NCBI RefSeq assembly: GCF_015223065.1
Contig: NZ_JADFBY010000003.1
Location: 310,001-374,000 of the forward strand
Direction: 5' to 3'
Length of the DNA: 64,000 nucleotides
From: Mucilaginibacter sp. JRF
GTDB taxonomy: Bacteria > Bacteroidota > Bacteroidia > Sphingobacteriales > Sphingobacteriaceae
Under the pieces are notes generated by a model that made no database searches, had not been told where the DNA came from, and saw only the letters and a program-made list of their open reading frames with translations. Of this stretch, positions 50,197 through 60,900 are shown piece after piece (position 1 is the first letter of the stretch; every line of letters begins with the position of its first letter). The position numbers and the translations under genes are program-made.

Positions 50197-53100
50197 ATGT
50201 TTAATAAATTTATTCAGAGGCCGGTACTGGCAATAGTACTGTCCCTGGTTATTATATTTATGGGTGGACTGGCTATTGAAACATTGCCAATTTCGCAGTT
50301 CCCATCCATTGCCCCGCCTATGGTGGTGGTAAACGTTGCCTACCCGGGCGCGAGTGCCGATGTATTGGTTAACTCGGTACTGATACCGATGGAAAAAGCC
50401 ATTAACGGTGCCCCCGGCATGAAGTACATGACATCTGACGCTACCAGCGCCGGTGAGGCTACCATACAGGTAGTATTCGACCTGTCAGTCGACCCCAACC
50501 AGGCCGTAGTGAACGTAAAAAACCGTATTGAACAGGTAACCAACAGGCTGCCCGAGCTGGTACAGCGCGAGGGTTTGGTGGTAAGCTATACATCGCCAAA
50601 CATGCTGATGTATGTTAACCTCTACAGTAAGGACCCCAAAGCCAACGAGAACTTTTTGTACAACTTTGCGGGTGTAAATATTATTAATGAGCTAAGCCGC
50701 CTTAACGGTGTGGGTAGCGCCAAAATTTTGGGTAGCCGCCAGTATGCCATGCGTGTTTGGCTTAAGCCCGACCGTATGCGCGCCTACAACGTATCAACCG
50801 AGGAGGTGATGGAGGCGTTGAAGGAGCAAAGCATCATCGGTTCGCCGGGCAGGCTGGGACAAAGTACCGGTAAGCGCTCGCAATCGTTGGAGTATGTGCT
50901 TACCTACAAAGGCCGCTACAACCAGCCCGAGGAATATAAAAATGTGATCATCAGGGCCAATAAGGAGGGTGAGATACTTTACCTGAAAGATGTGGCCGAT
51001 GTAGAGCTGGGTAGTGAGTTTTACGATATCTACTCGAACATGGATGGCCACCCATCAGCGGCTATCACCCTTAAGCAAACCTACGGCAGTAACGCCAGCG
51101 ATGTAATTAAGGAGGTTAAGGAAAAGCTGGAGGAGATCAAGAAAACATCTTTCCCGCCGGGGATGGATTACCAGATCAGTTATGACGTATCGAGCTTTCT
51201 TGATGCATCAATGGAAAAGGTAATACACACCCTGGTTGAGGCCTTTATACTGGTGGCCATTGTGGTATTCCTGTTTTTGGGCGATTGGCGGTCAACGCTG
51301 ATACCTACACTGGCTGTACCGGTATCATTGATTGGCGCGTTCTTCTTTATGCAGCTGTTCGGGCTAACCATTAACCTGATCACGCTGTTCGCGCTGGTAT
51401 TGGCCATTGGTATTGTGGTGGATAACGCCATTGTGGTGGTCGAGGCCGTGCACGCTAAGATGGCCGAGGAACACCTGTCGCCTTTCAAGGCAACCAAGCA
51501 GGTATTGCAGGAGATCAGCGGGGCTATCATCGCCATTACCTTCCTGATGACGGCGGTGTTCGTTCCGGTAGCCTTTATGAGCGGGCCGGTGGGTATATTC
51601 TACCGCCAGTTCTCTATCACCATGGCAACATCCATCGTAATATCGGGTTTGGTGGCATTAACGCTTACGCCGGTACTATGTGCCATGATATTGAAGAACA
51701 CCCACGGGCAGCCACGCAAAAAAACCATTATCAACCGCATTATTGATGGCTTTAACAGATGGTTTGACCGCGTTACCGACAGCTATACCGGCCTGCTGCG
51801 TACTATTGTAAGCAAGCGCGTGGTAACCTTTACCATGCTGATAGCATTTTGTGCCGGCATATACATTATATCGCAACTGCTGCCATCGGGCTTTATACCT
51901 AATGAGGATCAAGGGCAGGTATATGCCATTATTCAAACCCCTCCGGGATCAACCCTTGAGCGTACCAATGATGTATCGCGCCAGCTGCAAAAAATTGCCG
52001 AGCATGTTGAAGGCGTACAGTCGGTATCGGCATTGGCGGGTTATGAGGTACTCACCGAGGGTCGTGGATCGAACGCGGGTACTTGTTTGATCAACCTGAA
52101 AGAATGGTCAGAACGTGATCATTCGGCCAAAGAGATCATCGAGGAACTGGAAGAAAAAGCACGTGTTATACCGGGCGCCACCATCGAGTTCTTTGAACCA
52201 CCGGCAGTACCGGGCTACGGCGCGGCGGGCGGTTTCTCATTACGTTTATTGGATAAAACCAACTCCGGCAATTACGAATCATTCGGTAAAGTGAATGATG
52301 AGTTTATGGCCGCGCTTAAAAAACGTAAGGAGCTTACCGGTCTGTTCACTTTCTTCGCGGCCAACTATCCGCAATACGATATTGAGATAGACAACAAAGC
52401 AGCCATGCAAAAAGGCGTAACCATTGCCACGGCGATGGATAACCTTTCTATACTGATAGGTAGTACTTATGAGCAGGGCTTCATCAGGTTCGGTAACTTC
52501 TTTAAGGTGTATGTACAATCATCACCCGAGTATCGTGCCTTACCGGAGGATTTGCTGAAACTGTATGTTAAGAACAACCGCGACGAGATGGTGCCTTACT
52601 CTGCCTTTATGAAGATCAAAAAGAAACAGGGTTTGAACGAGATCACGAGGTTTAACATGTACACCGCATCGGCCATTAACGGTGCGCCAGCCGCGGGTTA
52701 CAGTAGCGGCGAGGCCATCAAGGTTATACAGGAAGTTGCCAAAAACACCCTGCCTAACGGTTACGATATCGACTGGCTGGGTCTGTCAAAAGATGAGGTT
52801 GGCCGTGGTAACGAAGCTGTTTACATCTTCCTGGTGGTATTGGTGTTCGTTTACTTCGTGTTAGCCGCGCAGTACGAGAGCTTTATCATCCCGCTATCGG
52901 TTATCCTGTCATTACCTGTAGGTGTGTTCGGTGCCTTTGCCTTGCTTAAATGTATGGGTTTGGCGAATGACATTTACGCGCAGGTAGGTTTGGTAATGCT
53001 TGTGGGCTTGCTGGGTAAAAACGCGGTACTGATAGTAGAGTTCGCGGTGCAAAAACATCAGCAGGGAGTAACGGTACTTGAGGCCGCCATTGAGGGTGCC

Positions 53101-53439
53101 AGGGTACGTTTCCGCCCGATATTGATGACATCCTTCGCGTTCATTGCCGGTTTGATACCGCTGTTGTTCGCCACAGGGCCGGGTGCCTTGGGTAACCGTA
53201 CCATTGGCGCGTCATCAGCCGGGGGTATGCTTTTGGGTACCGTGTTCGGTGTAATTATAGTACCGGGCTTGTACTACATTTTTGGCAGCATGGCCGAAGG
53301 TCGTAAAATGATACGCGATGAGGACGAGGTGCCATTAACCGAGGACTTTACCCATACCCGCAAAAAGAAGAAAAAATTATGGTTCATTAAATCAAACAAT
53401 GAGCCGTCATTAACCAACACAAATCATGACAATGACTAA
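50197..53439 (+). CDS. AcrB-like RND efflux transporter (HAE1), pump 2
   Basis: Proton-driven exporter of 1080 residues with 12 transmembrane helices, AcrB-style N-terminus MFNKFIQRPVLAIVLSLVII and the FPSIAPPMVVVNVAYPGASA porter segment. In TM4 the normally paired relay residues read VDNAIVVVEAV: Asp409 followed by Asn410 where AcrB has Asp407-Asp408. The TM10 Lys is present (Lys941, LLGKNAVLIVEF). The C-terminus is Lys-rich (HTRKKKKKLWF). It overlaps the next gene by 14 bases. Pump 2 differs from pump 1 in having a lipoprotein adaptor and lipoprotein channel, as in AcrAB/MexAB-type systems. Confidence 0.95.
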   Translation: MFNKFIQRPVLAIVLSLVIIFMGGLAIETLPISQFPSIAPPMVVVNVAYPGASADVLVNSVLIPMEKAINGAPGMKYMTSDATSAGEATIQVVFDLSVDPNQAVVNVKNRIEQVTNRLPELVQREGLVVSYTSPNMLMYVNLYSKDPKANENFLYNFAGVNIINELSRLNGVGSAKILGSRQYAMRVWLKPDRMRAYNVSTEEVMEALKEQSIIGSPGRLGQSTGKRSQSLEYVLTYKGRYNQPEEYKNVIIRANKEGEILYLKDVADVELGSEFYDIYSNMDGHPSAAITLKQTYGSNASDVIKEVKEKLEEIKKTSFPPGMDYQISYDVSSFLDASMEKVIHTLVEAFILVAIVVFLFLGDWRSTLIPTLAVPVSLIGAFFFMQLFGLTINLITLFALVLAIGIVVDNAIVVVEAVHAKMAEEHLSPFKATKQVLQEISGAIIAITFLMTAVFVPVAFMSGPVGIFYRQFSITMATSIVISGLVALTLTPVLCAMILKNTHGQPRKKTIINRIIDGFNRWFDRVTDSYTGLLRTIVSKRVVTFTMLIAFCAGIYIISQLLPSGFIPNEDQGQVYAIIQTPPGSTLERTNDVSRQLQKIAEHVEGVQSVSALAGYEVLTEGRGSNAGTCLINLKEWSERDHSAKEIIEELEEKARVIPGATIEFFEPPAVPGYGAAGGFSLRLLDKTNSGNYESFGKVNDEFMAALKKRKELTGLFTFFAANYPQYDIEIDNKAAMQKGVTIATAMDNLSILIGSTYEQGFIRFGNFFKVYVQSSPEYRALPEDLLKLYVKNNRDEMVPYSAFMKIKKKQGLNEITRFNMYTASAINGAPAAGYSSGEAIKVIQEVAKNTLPNGYDIDWLGLSKDEVGRGNEAVYIFLVVLVFVYFVLAAQYESFIIPLSVILSLPVGVFGAFALLKCMGLANDIYAQVGLVMLVGLLGKNAVLIVEFAVQKHQQGVTVLEAAIEGARVRFRPILMTSFAFIAGLIPLLFATGPGALGNRTIGASSAGGMLLGTVFGVIIVPGLYYIFGSMAEGRKMIRDEDEVPLTEDFTHTRKKKKKLWFIKSNNEPSLTNTNHDND

Positions 53440-54874
53440 AAGCACAATATATAAATGTTTAGCGGTGGCCTGCTTGTCGTTAGTTTATGAGGCCTGCAAA
53501 ATACCTGATCTGGTACAACGCACCGAGAACAAGGCCGTGCCTGAAAATTTCGGCGCCACAACTCCGGCTGATTCTGTTAGCAGTGCTAAAGCCACCTGGA
53601 CCACGTTTTTTAATGACCAGTATTTAAGCGCGCTTATTGATACCGCTTTAAAAAACAACCAGGAGCTTAACGTAATGCTTCAGGATATTGAGATAGATAA
53701 GAATGAGATACGTGCACGCAAGGGTGAATACCTGCCCTTCATAGGCCTTAAGGCCGGCGCGGGTGTTGATAAGGTTGGCCGTTACACCAGCAAGGGTGCC
53801 AATGATGCCACTACCGATATTAAGCCCGGCAAGGAAATGCCCGAACCGCTGCCCGATTACCTGGTAGCGGCCTATGCCACCTGGGAGCTGGATATTTGGC
53901 ACAAGCTACACAACGCCAAAAAGGCCGCGGTAGCCCGCTACCTGGCAACTGTTGAAGGCCGTAATTTCATGGTGACCAACCTGATCGCCGAAATAGCTAA
54001 TTCCTATTACGAGTTATTGGCTTTGGATAATCAGTTGGCTATTGTGAAGCAGAATATTGATATACAAACCAATGCCTTAAAGGTGGTGCGTATACAAAAA
54101 GAGGCCGCACGTGTTAACGAGCTGGCTGTACGCCGTTTTGAGGCACAGGTACTAAGTACCCGCAGCCTGCAATACAACATACAGCAGCAAATTGTTGAAA
54201 CCGAAAACAAGATCAACTTTTTGTTAGGCCGATACCCGCAACCTATAGCGCGTAGTACCGAGGGCTTTGAAACCCTTACCCCTGTACCTGTACAGGCCGG
54301 TTTACCTGCCCAGTTGTTAGCCAATCGCCCAGACATTCGTCAGGCTGAGCTGGCGTTGGCAGCGGCCAAGCTGGATGTAAAGGTAGCCAAGGCGAGGTTC
54401 TATCCGTCGTTAGGTATATCGGCATCAATAGGTTACAACGCGTTCAGCCCATCGTACTTGTTGCACACGCCTGAATCATTGTTGTATTCAGTAGGTGGCG
54501 ACCTGATGGCTCCGCTGATCAACCGTAACGCCATACGTGCCGATTACAACAGCGCCAGCGCCAAGCAGCTGCAAGCTATTTTTAATTACGAGCGTATAGT
54601 ATTGAACGCTTACATTGAGGTAGCCAACCAGCTTTCAAAAATGGGCAATCTGGAAAAAAGCTACGACCTGAAATCGCAACAGGTGCAAAAGCTTACCCAG
54701 TCGGTTAATATCTCTAACGAGTTATTCCGATCAACCCGTGCCGACTACATGGAAGTATTGATGACCCAGCGCGATGCCCTCGAAGCACGCTTTGAGCTGA
54801 TAGAAACCAAAAAGCAGCAAATAAATGCCCGCATTAATGCCTACCAGGCATTAGGCGGCGGATGGCAGCAATAA
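53426..54874 (+). CDS. NodT/OprM-type outer-membrane efflux lipoprotein, pump 2
   Basis: Outer-membrane channel of 482 residues with a lipoprotein-like N-terminus (MTKSTIYKCLAVACLSLVYE then AC, candidate lipid Cys in YEAC). Two outer-membrane efflux domains follow, with WTTFFNDQYLSALIDTALKN, LNVMLQDIEIDKNEIRAR, PAQLLANRPDIRQAELALAA and DYMEVLMTQRDALEAR, typical of NodT. The start is ATG 53426 or 53432; both overlap the 3' end of the RND gene. It is the last gene of the second efflux operon and ends at a terminator. Confidence 0.93.
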   Translation: MTMTKSTIYKCLAVACLSLVYEACKIPDLVQRTENKAVPENFGATTPADSVSSAKATWTTFFNDQYLSALIDTALKNNQELNVMLQDIEIDKNEIRARKGEYLPFIGLKAGAGVDKVGRYTSKGANDATTDIKPGKEMPEPLPDYLVAAYATWELDIWHKLHNAKKAAVARYLATVEGRNFMVTNLIAEIANSYYELLALDNQLAIVKQNIDIQTNALKVVRIQKEAARVNELAVRRFEAQVLSTRSLQYNIQQQIVETENKINFLLGRYPQPIARSTEGFETLTPVPVQAGLPAQLLANRPDIRQAELALAAAKLDVKVAKARFYPSLGISASIGYNAFSPSYLLHTPESLLYSVGGDLMAPLINRNAIRADYNSASAKQLQAIFNYERIVLNAYIEVANQLSKMGNLEKSYDLKSQQVQKLTQSVNISNELFRSTRADYMEVLMTQRDALEARFELIETKKQQINARINAYQALGGGWQQ

Positions 54875-54899
54875 GCCATCCCGAAAGCATAAATAACCG

Positions 54900-54935
54900 A
54901 AAGGCCCTGTGATATACTACAGGGCCTTTACTTTT
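54900..54935. terminator. Bidirectional terminator between efflux operon 2 and the OmpA-family gene
   Basis: AAAGGCCCTGT/ACAGGGCCTTT stem with a GATATACT loop (54900-54929), then TTTACTTTTA. It lies between convergent genes, with A-rich bases on the other side. Confidence 0.85.
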
Positions 54936-54959
54936 ATATACACCTTAACCAAACACTTC

Positions 54960-56945
54960 TTAATATAACTTATCTATCTTAACCACCGTAAACTCGGTAC
55001 GCCGGTTAAGTTGCCTGCCTTCGGGATTGTCCTTTCCATCGGGCAAAGTATTGGGCGCGATAGGTTTCCGTTCCCCATATCCTTTGGCGTAGATACGATC
55101 ACTGCCTATACCTTCGGATATAATGTATTCCACGCATGATTGCGCACGGGCTAATGATAGCTTCTCGTTATACTCATCCGTCCCCTGCGAGTCGGTATGC
55201 GCGGCAAGCTCAATATGTATAGCCGGGTTTTCCCTTAGCAGAGCGATCAGCTCATTCAGCACCACTTTTGATTCGGGCCTGAGCGTAGCCTCATTAAAAT
55301 CGTACAGAATATTACGTATAGGCACCGGCTTGTTCAACACAAAGGCCTGCATACAAAAATCAGCGTTCAACAAGCTATCAGCACTTCCACTACCTGATGC
55401 CGTTACGGGGATCAGTTTGGTAAAATAACCCGGCTTTTCAAGCTTGATGGTGTAGGCCCGCTGACTGGTCAGCATAAATGAATAACCTGCCGAGGCAGGG
55501 GTTACCACATCCTTATATACCAGTTTTGATACCGAATCCATAAAACTGATCTTAACGCCACCTAAAGGTTTTTGGCTGCTGCAATCCTTTACCGTACCGG
55601 CTATCATGCGGCGCTTATCGTACCCCTCAAAAATATTCATGCAACAGTCCGATTCCCTATCCGAACTAATATAGAACTTGTTGCTGTTGCCATCCTCCGG
55701 GAAATAATACAGATCATCCTTAGCCGAGTTGAACGGGTAGCCCATATTTTGCGGTGCCGACCATTTGCCATCAATATCAAAGCTTTCAAAAAAATCATAT
55801 CCACCCAGGCCAACAAAACCTTTTGTGCTGTAGATGAGTCTTTTCGTTTTTACATCATAATACGGCGAATGATCATCAGAACTGGTATTAATAACAATAC
55901 CCAGGTTAACCGCGTTTACCGGACTACCGTCGCCATTCAGATCGCTCACCCAAATATCATCCTCGCCCTGGCCTCCCGGCCTGTCCGACGCGTAGTATAG
56001 CTTTTTACCATCAGCCGTAACAAAAGGCTGAATGGCGTTATATCCATCCACATTTACATTATTGTTCAATTTTTTCGGGATGCCCCATTCTCCGTTTTGC
56101 ATTTGCGCAACATATATCTGCTTTACGGTTTTAGTTCCCTCTTTATACCAGCGGGTATAATACATGCGCTGGCCGGTGGCATCAAAGGCGGGGGCGCCGT
56201 ATTCCAGCTCCTTCACCTTACCTTCATCCTTTAATAGCACAACTTCGGGCTTAACAACACCGTTGCCGGCCATGTAAATACGGTTAACACGCTTTTTATC
56301 ACCATCAACCGGGCGCGATGATGTGAACCAGTAATTACCATTATTCTTTACCACGGTATAGTCTGATCCATCGCCCGAGTTCCAGTCGCCGGTTTTCTTG
56401 GTAATATCAAAAAGCCCTGGATATTGATGCTGTTCCTTAGCGAAACGGCAGTTGGCAATTTCCTTATCAGCGATAGAAACATTGGCATTATCGCCTTTGT
56501 ATGCTGCCTTAAATTGTTCCAATTGTATAATGGCCTCATCGTATTTTTGCGTGGCACGCTGGCATACGCCGTACCACAGGCGGGCTAAGGGATACTCCTT
56601 TTCATTACCCTCATCAAGCACCTTTTTATACCAGCCCTCGGCCTCAATGTAGTTTTCATATAACCGGTACGATTCGGCCAGTTGGTATGATAAGTAAGCC
56701 CTGCTTTTGCCATCCTTGTTTTCCTTTTCCTTATCACCGGCATCTGCCGCCTGGTAAGGCATAGCTACATCGCCGGTTAACTTTATACCTTCGGCAGCCT
56801 TGAGATAATAATGGGCGGCCTCATAATAATCCTGATTACGAAAAGCCTTATCACCCAGTGTTACATTATTATTTCTGCCGCCAAACTGGGCTTTTGCCGA
56901 GCAGAATAAACCGGTAAAAAATATCAGTAGTAATATCTTTTTCAT
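54960..56945 (-). CDS. OmpA-family protein with TPR, beta-propeller and CRD domains (PorE-like)
   Basis: A 661-residue envelope protein: signal peptide (MKKILLLIFFTGLFCSAKAQ), TPR-like helices (about 30-165, YYEAAHYYLKAAEG), PD40-type beta-propeller (about 180-465), carboxypeptidase-regulatory domain (about 470-540, IAGTVKDCSSQKPLGGVKIS) and an OmpA-like peptidoglycan-binding end (about 565-660, ILYDFNEATLRPESKVVLNE, AAHTDSQGTDEYNEKLSLAR). This order is that of PorE of the type IX secretion system. I chose the ATG at 56945, which yields the signal peptide. It is the last gene of the adhesin-PorP/SprF-OmpA operon, 10 bases after the PorP/SprF gene. Confidence 0.9.
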   Translation of the reverse strand: MKKILLLIFFTGLFCSAKAQFGGRNNNVTLGDKAFRNQDYYEAAHYYLKAAEGIKLTGDVAMPYQAADAGDKEKENKDGKSRAYLSYQLAESYRLYENYIEAEGWYKKVLDEGNEKEYPLARLWYGVCQRATQKYDEAIIQLEQFKAAYKGDNANVSIADKEIANCRFAKEQHQYPGLFDITKKTGDWNSGDGSDYTVVKNNGNYWFTSSRPVDGDKKRVNRIYMAGNGVVKPEVVLLKDEGKVKELEYGAPAFDATGQRMYYTRWYKEGTKTVKQIYVAQMQNGEWGIPKKLNNNVNVDGYNAIQPFVTADGKKLYYASDRPGGQGEDDIWVSDLNGDGSPVNAVNLGIVINTSSDDHSPYYDVKTKRLIYSTKGFVGLGGYDFFESFDIDGKWSAPQNMGYPFNSAKDDLYYFPEDGNSNKFYISSDRESDCCMNIFEGYDKRRMIAGTVKDCSSQKPLGGVKISFMDSVSKLVYKDVVTPASAGYSFMLTSQRAYTIKLEKPGYFTKLIPVTASGSGSADSLLNADFCMQAFVLNKPVPIRNILYDFNEATLRPESKVVLNELIALLRENPAIHIELAAHTDSQGTDEYNEKLSLARAQSCVEYIISEGIGSDRIYAKGYGERKPIAPNTLPDGKDNPEGRQLNRRTEFTVVKIDKLY

Positions 56946-56955
56946 ACAATGCAGG

Positions 56956-57954
56956 TTATAACCGTGGACAAATAGGCTCAGGCCCCTGTATACGCTTGCG
57001 GAACACATAGCTCAGCGACAACTCAATACCGCCACGACTATTGGTAGCCGCGTTGAGCGATGAGGTATTAAAATCGTAGCTGGCACCAATAATAAGGCTG
57101 TTTACATGATAGCCCACATTAGCGATGGCGGCATCGCCGGTGCGATACATTAAACCCAGTATAAGGCCGTTATCGTTTTGCAACTTCATCTCGCTGTAAG
57201 CGCCAAAGGCTTTTATCTGATCCTTATTTTGCCTTACGTAGATGGCGTGGGGTATCAGGTCGAATGATTCTCCGGCCTGTATGCGTACACCTGCGTGCAC
57301 ATTATAACGCATGGGCAATTTGTAATTCAACCCATCCGCGGCGAAAGGGTCGCGGCTGCGGGTAAGGTGCGACACACTCACCCCACCGAAGAAATTGGCT
57401 GTGGTTGACGGATCGCCATCGTAATAAAACACACCCGCCCCGGCATCAAATATGGTAGCGCTGCTGCTCGAAAAATTCTCGAAATTGGGCATGTTAGGAT
57501 TATAACCGGTTGATGGATCGTACTGATTGCCCAGCTGCAAACGGTTCATATCAAAACTACGGTTAATGAGGCCGGCCTGTAAGCCAAAGTGCAGCCTCTT
57601 GTTTCCATCTTCAGATACGGTGATACCATAACCGAATGATCCGTAAGCGGCAAAGTAATTGAACCCTGCCGAACCTGCCGCCTGGTTTACTACGTTAAAG
57701 CCGATACCCGCCTTCTCGTTCGGTTTAAAATCAGCAGATAGGGCTACCGTTCTGTACGGATCGCCAACGCTTGCCCATTGGTTTTTAAAATTGGCATTTA
57801 CCCGTACATCGCCATTAATTACACCGGTAAGTGCCGGGTTAAGCCATAGCGGATAAGCGTAGTACTGCGAAAAATGCGGATCTATTTGTGCCTTTAACTG
57901 GCCGGCCATTCCTACCTGGAGCATCACCGCCATAATTGTTATAATTTTTTTCAT
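56956..57954 (-). CDS. PorP/SprF family type IX secretion outer-membrane protein
   Basis: An outer-membrane barrel-like protein of 332 residues with a signal peptide (MKKIITIMAVMLQVGMAGQL to about KAQ) and the family start IDPHFSQYYAYPLWLNPALTG. It has the typical GIGFNVVNQAAGSAGF and alternating barrel strands to the end. SprF-like members are needed for secretion or surface anchoring of CHU_C (type B) adhesins encoded beside them. Its ATG overlaps the stop of the giant adhesin gene by 4 bases (ATGA), so it is translationally coupled to its presumed client. Confidence 0.93.
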   Translation of the reverse strand: MKKIITIMAVMLQVGMAGQLKAQIDPHFSQYYAYPLWLNPALTGVINGDVRVNANFKNQWASVGDPYRTVALSADFKPNEKAGIGFNVVNQAAGSAGFNYFAAYGSFGYGITVSEDGNKRLHFGLQAGLINRSFDMNRLQLGNQYDPSTGYNPNMPNFENFSSSSATIFDAGAGVFYYDGDPSTTANFFGGVSVSHLTRSRDPFAADGLNYKLPMRYNVHAGVRIQAGESFDLIPHAIYVRQNKDQIKAFGAYSEMKLQNDNGLILGLMYRTGDAAIANVGYHVNSLIIGASYDFNTSSLNAATNSRGGIELSLSYVFRKRIQGPEPICPRL

Positions 57955-60900
57955 CGTAGTAGAGTGATTGTTCCTTTTCTGTTTATTTTTTGGCCATCGG
58001 TTGTGGTAACCTCCATAACATATACATATACGCCTACCGGCACCCTCGAACCCTTAAAGGTTCCATCCCAGCCATTAGCCTGGGTATTGGTGCGGAATAT
58101 CTGCTCGCCCCACTGGGTATACACCTGGAAGTTGAGCGATTGAATAACCGAGCCGTATACATATAGTATATCGTTATTACCATCGCCATTAGGTGTAAAG
58201 GCGTTAGGTACAAATATTAATTTCTCGTTCTGATCGACAGCCCTGGCGGTAACCATGTTGGAGTTAGCGCTGGTTTGGCAGCCATTTATGCCGATTGCCC
58301 GCACCACCACCGTTACCGATGAATTGGCCTGCAACCCGGTAACCGTATAAGTGGTTACATTACCCACATCGGTAAAGGTTTGCCCCTCGTTGGTACTTAT
58401 CTGGTAGCCTGTGGCGCCGTTAATGCTCGTCCAGCTAAAGGTTGCTGATGAGGTACTGGTTTCACCACCTGATAATACCGGCGCGTTCAACTCAGACAGT
58501 ACCAGTACCGATACCGCCGTACGCGTTGCCGACACGCAACCACCTGCATCGCTAACAGCCTCGGCGTAATAGGTGGTATTGCTGTTGAGTATTGGCGTTG
58601 TATAGGTCGATCCTGTGAACAATTCTGTGCCGCCCGTAGCGTTACTATACCATTTTACACTCACACCTGCCGGGGTGGTTACCGTTAACTCAGTTGATGT
58701 ACCCGCGCAAATAGATGCCCCTTGTGCCGATACCGGCGCGGCAGGTGGCGGCGTTACGGTTACAGGCACCGCGGTACGTGCTGATGATGTACAGCCGCCG
58801 CCATTAACCGCCTCAACATAATAAGTGGCACTTGCCGTAACTACCGGCGCGTACTGCGAACCAGTGAACACCACGCTGCCCCCTGTAGCTTCCGAATACC
58901 AGCGATAGGTAAAGCCCGCATTCGGGTTGGCAATACTCAGCGTAACGGTGCCGCCGCTACAGTTGGCTGTGTTACCGCCGCCGTTTACTACAGGCGCATC
59001 AGGAGCAGGTTGTACGGTTACCTGCGCGGTAGCCATATCGCTGCTGCTGCAACCCGAAGCATTGGTTGCCGATACATAGTAAGTAGTATTGGCATTGATA
59101 GGCCCGGTAGTATAGCTGCTGCCGGTAAACAACAGTGTAGTGCGCGATGGCGAATTATACCAGTTATAAGTAATGCCTGTTTGCGGCGAACTTACACTCA
59201 ATGTAGCTGTACTGCCCTGGCAAACGCTCACGGTAGCTTGTGCCAATGCCGGCGCGGCAGGCAGTGCGGTAGCGTTTATGGTGATGCCTGACCGTGTGGA
59301 CGAAGTACAATCGCCCGCATTGGCAGCCTCAATATAGTATGTGGTGCTGCCGGTTATGGCCGGTGTGGCATACTGGGTACCTGTGTATACCGGCGAGCCT
59401 CCGGTAGCGGTAGTGTACCAGCGGTAAACCAATTCAGCTTGCGGATTAACAATGGTTAGCGTTGCTGATGAACCCGAACAAACCGCATTGCCGCCGCCAG
59501 CCAGTTGTGCCTGCGGCGCATCCGGAACAGGCATTACGGTAACATCAGTACGGGTGCGGGTGATGCTTGTACAGCTACTTGCTGATACCGCATCTACATA
59601 GTATGATGCATTGGCGGTAACATTGGTCAGTGTATAGCTTGTACCGGTAAACACGGCCGTACCTCCCGTTGCCGAAGTATACCAGTTATAAGTACGCCCC
59701 GCAACCGGGTTCGTCACGCTTATGGTTACAGAACCACCACTGCACACCTGGCTTGTTGTTGTGCTTAAGGTTGGCGCGGCAGGTGTTTCATTAACCGTTA
59801 CGCTTGCCACGGTACGGCCGCCATTGTTAGCGCAGCCGGTTGTGGTGTTGGTAGCATCAACATAATAAGTAGCATTGGCCGTAACTTGCGGTGTGGTAAA
59901 GCTGGTGCCTGTAGCCAAGGCTGTGCCGCCTGTAGCATCGGCATACCAGCTGTAGGTTACACCGGTTTCGGGGTTTTGTATTTGCAGCACCGCGGTTTCG
60001 TTGGTACAAACAGCAACATTGCCGGCTACCAAACCAGGCGCGGCCGGGCGTGGGTTAACCGTTACGGTAGCGGCGGTACGTGCAGGACTGGCACATTCGC
60101 CATTACTTAACTCGGCATAATAAGTAGCATTACTAACCGGCGATACGGTATAGCTTGCCCCGGTGAACAGCAACGTACCATTGGTAGCGGTACTATACCA
60201 CCTTACGGTTGAACCGTTGGCATTAGTTACCGTAAAGGTTACGCTTTCGCCTGCGCAAATCTGGGCACTGCTGTTATCAAGCGTAGCATTGGCCGGAGTG
60301 GCGGTAACATTGGCGGTTACAGCCACACGGTTAGGGTTGGCACAATCATTAGCCTCGCGCACGCTTTCTACATAATAAGTAGTGGTGGCGGTCAGTTCAT
60401 CGGTAGTAAAACTGGTGCCGGTAAACAGCGGGGTATCGTCAGTTAAACCGGCATACCAACGGTAAATAACACCCGCACGGGCATTGCTCACCGTAAATGT
60501 TGCCGGGCTGCCCGAGCATACATTAACTGTACCTGCTTCCAGCTGAGGCAGTTCGACCTGCTTGGTAGCGTAATAAATATCAACCGTATTAAAGGTTGCC
60601 GCTGTAACGCTGTTCAGCCTAACCTCTACCCTGCTGTAAACAGCGGCGGGCACAAATTTTATAATGGCTGTTTGATCATCAATTTGTTCGATACTTACGT
60701 TGTTGCCGTTAAGGCTTGTACGATCGTTATTATAGGTTGTCCCATTGAATGACGCTATTTGTATACGTTGCAGCACATCGGCCGAGGTTAGCGATGCAGG
60801 CACGCCGATCTTTACACGTACGGTATCGCCCGCCAGGCCGCCATTGCTGAATATCAAGGTTTGCGCTACATAAGCCCCGGCTCCCGCGACAGGCAGGTTT

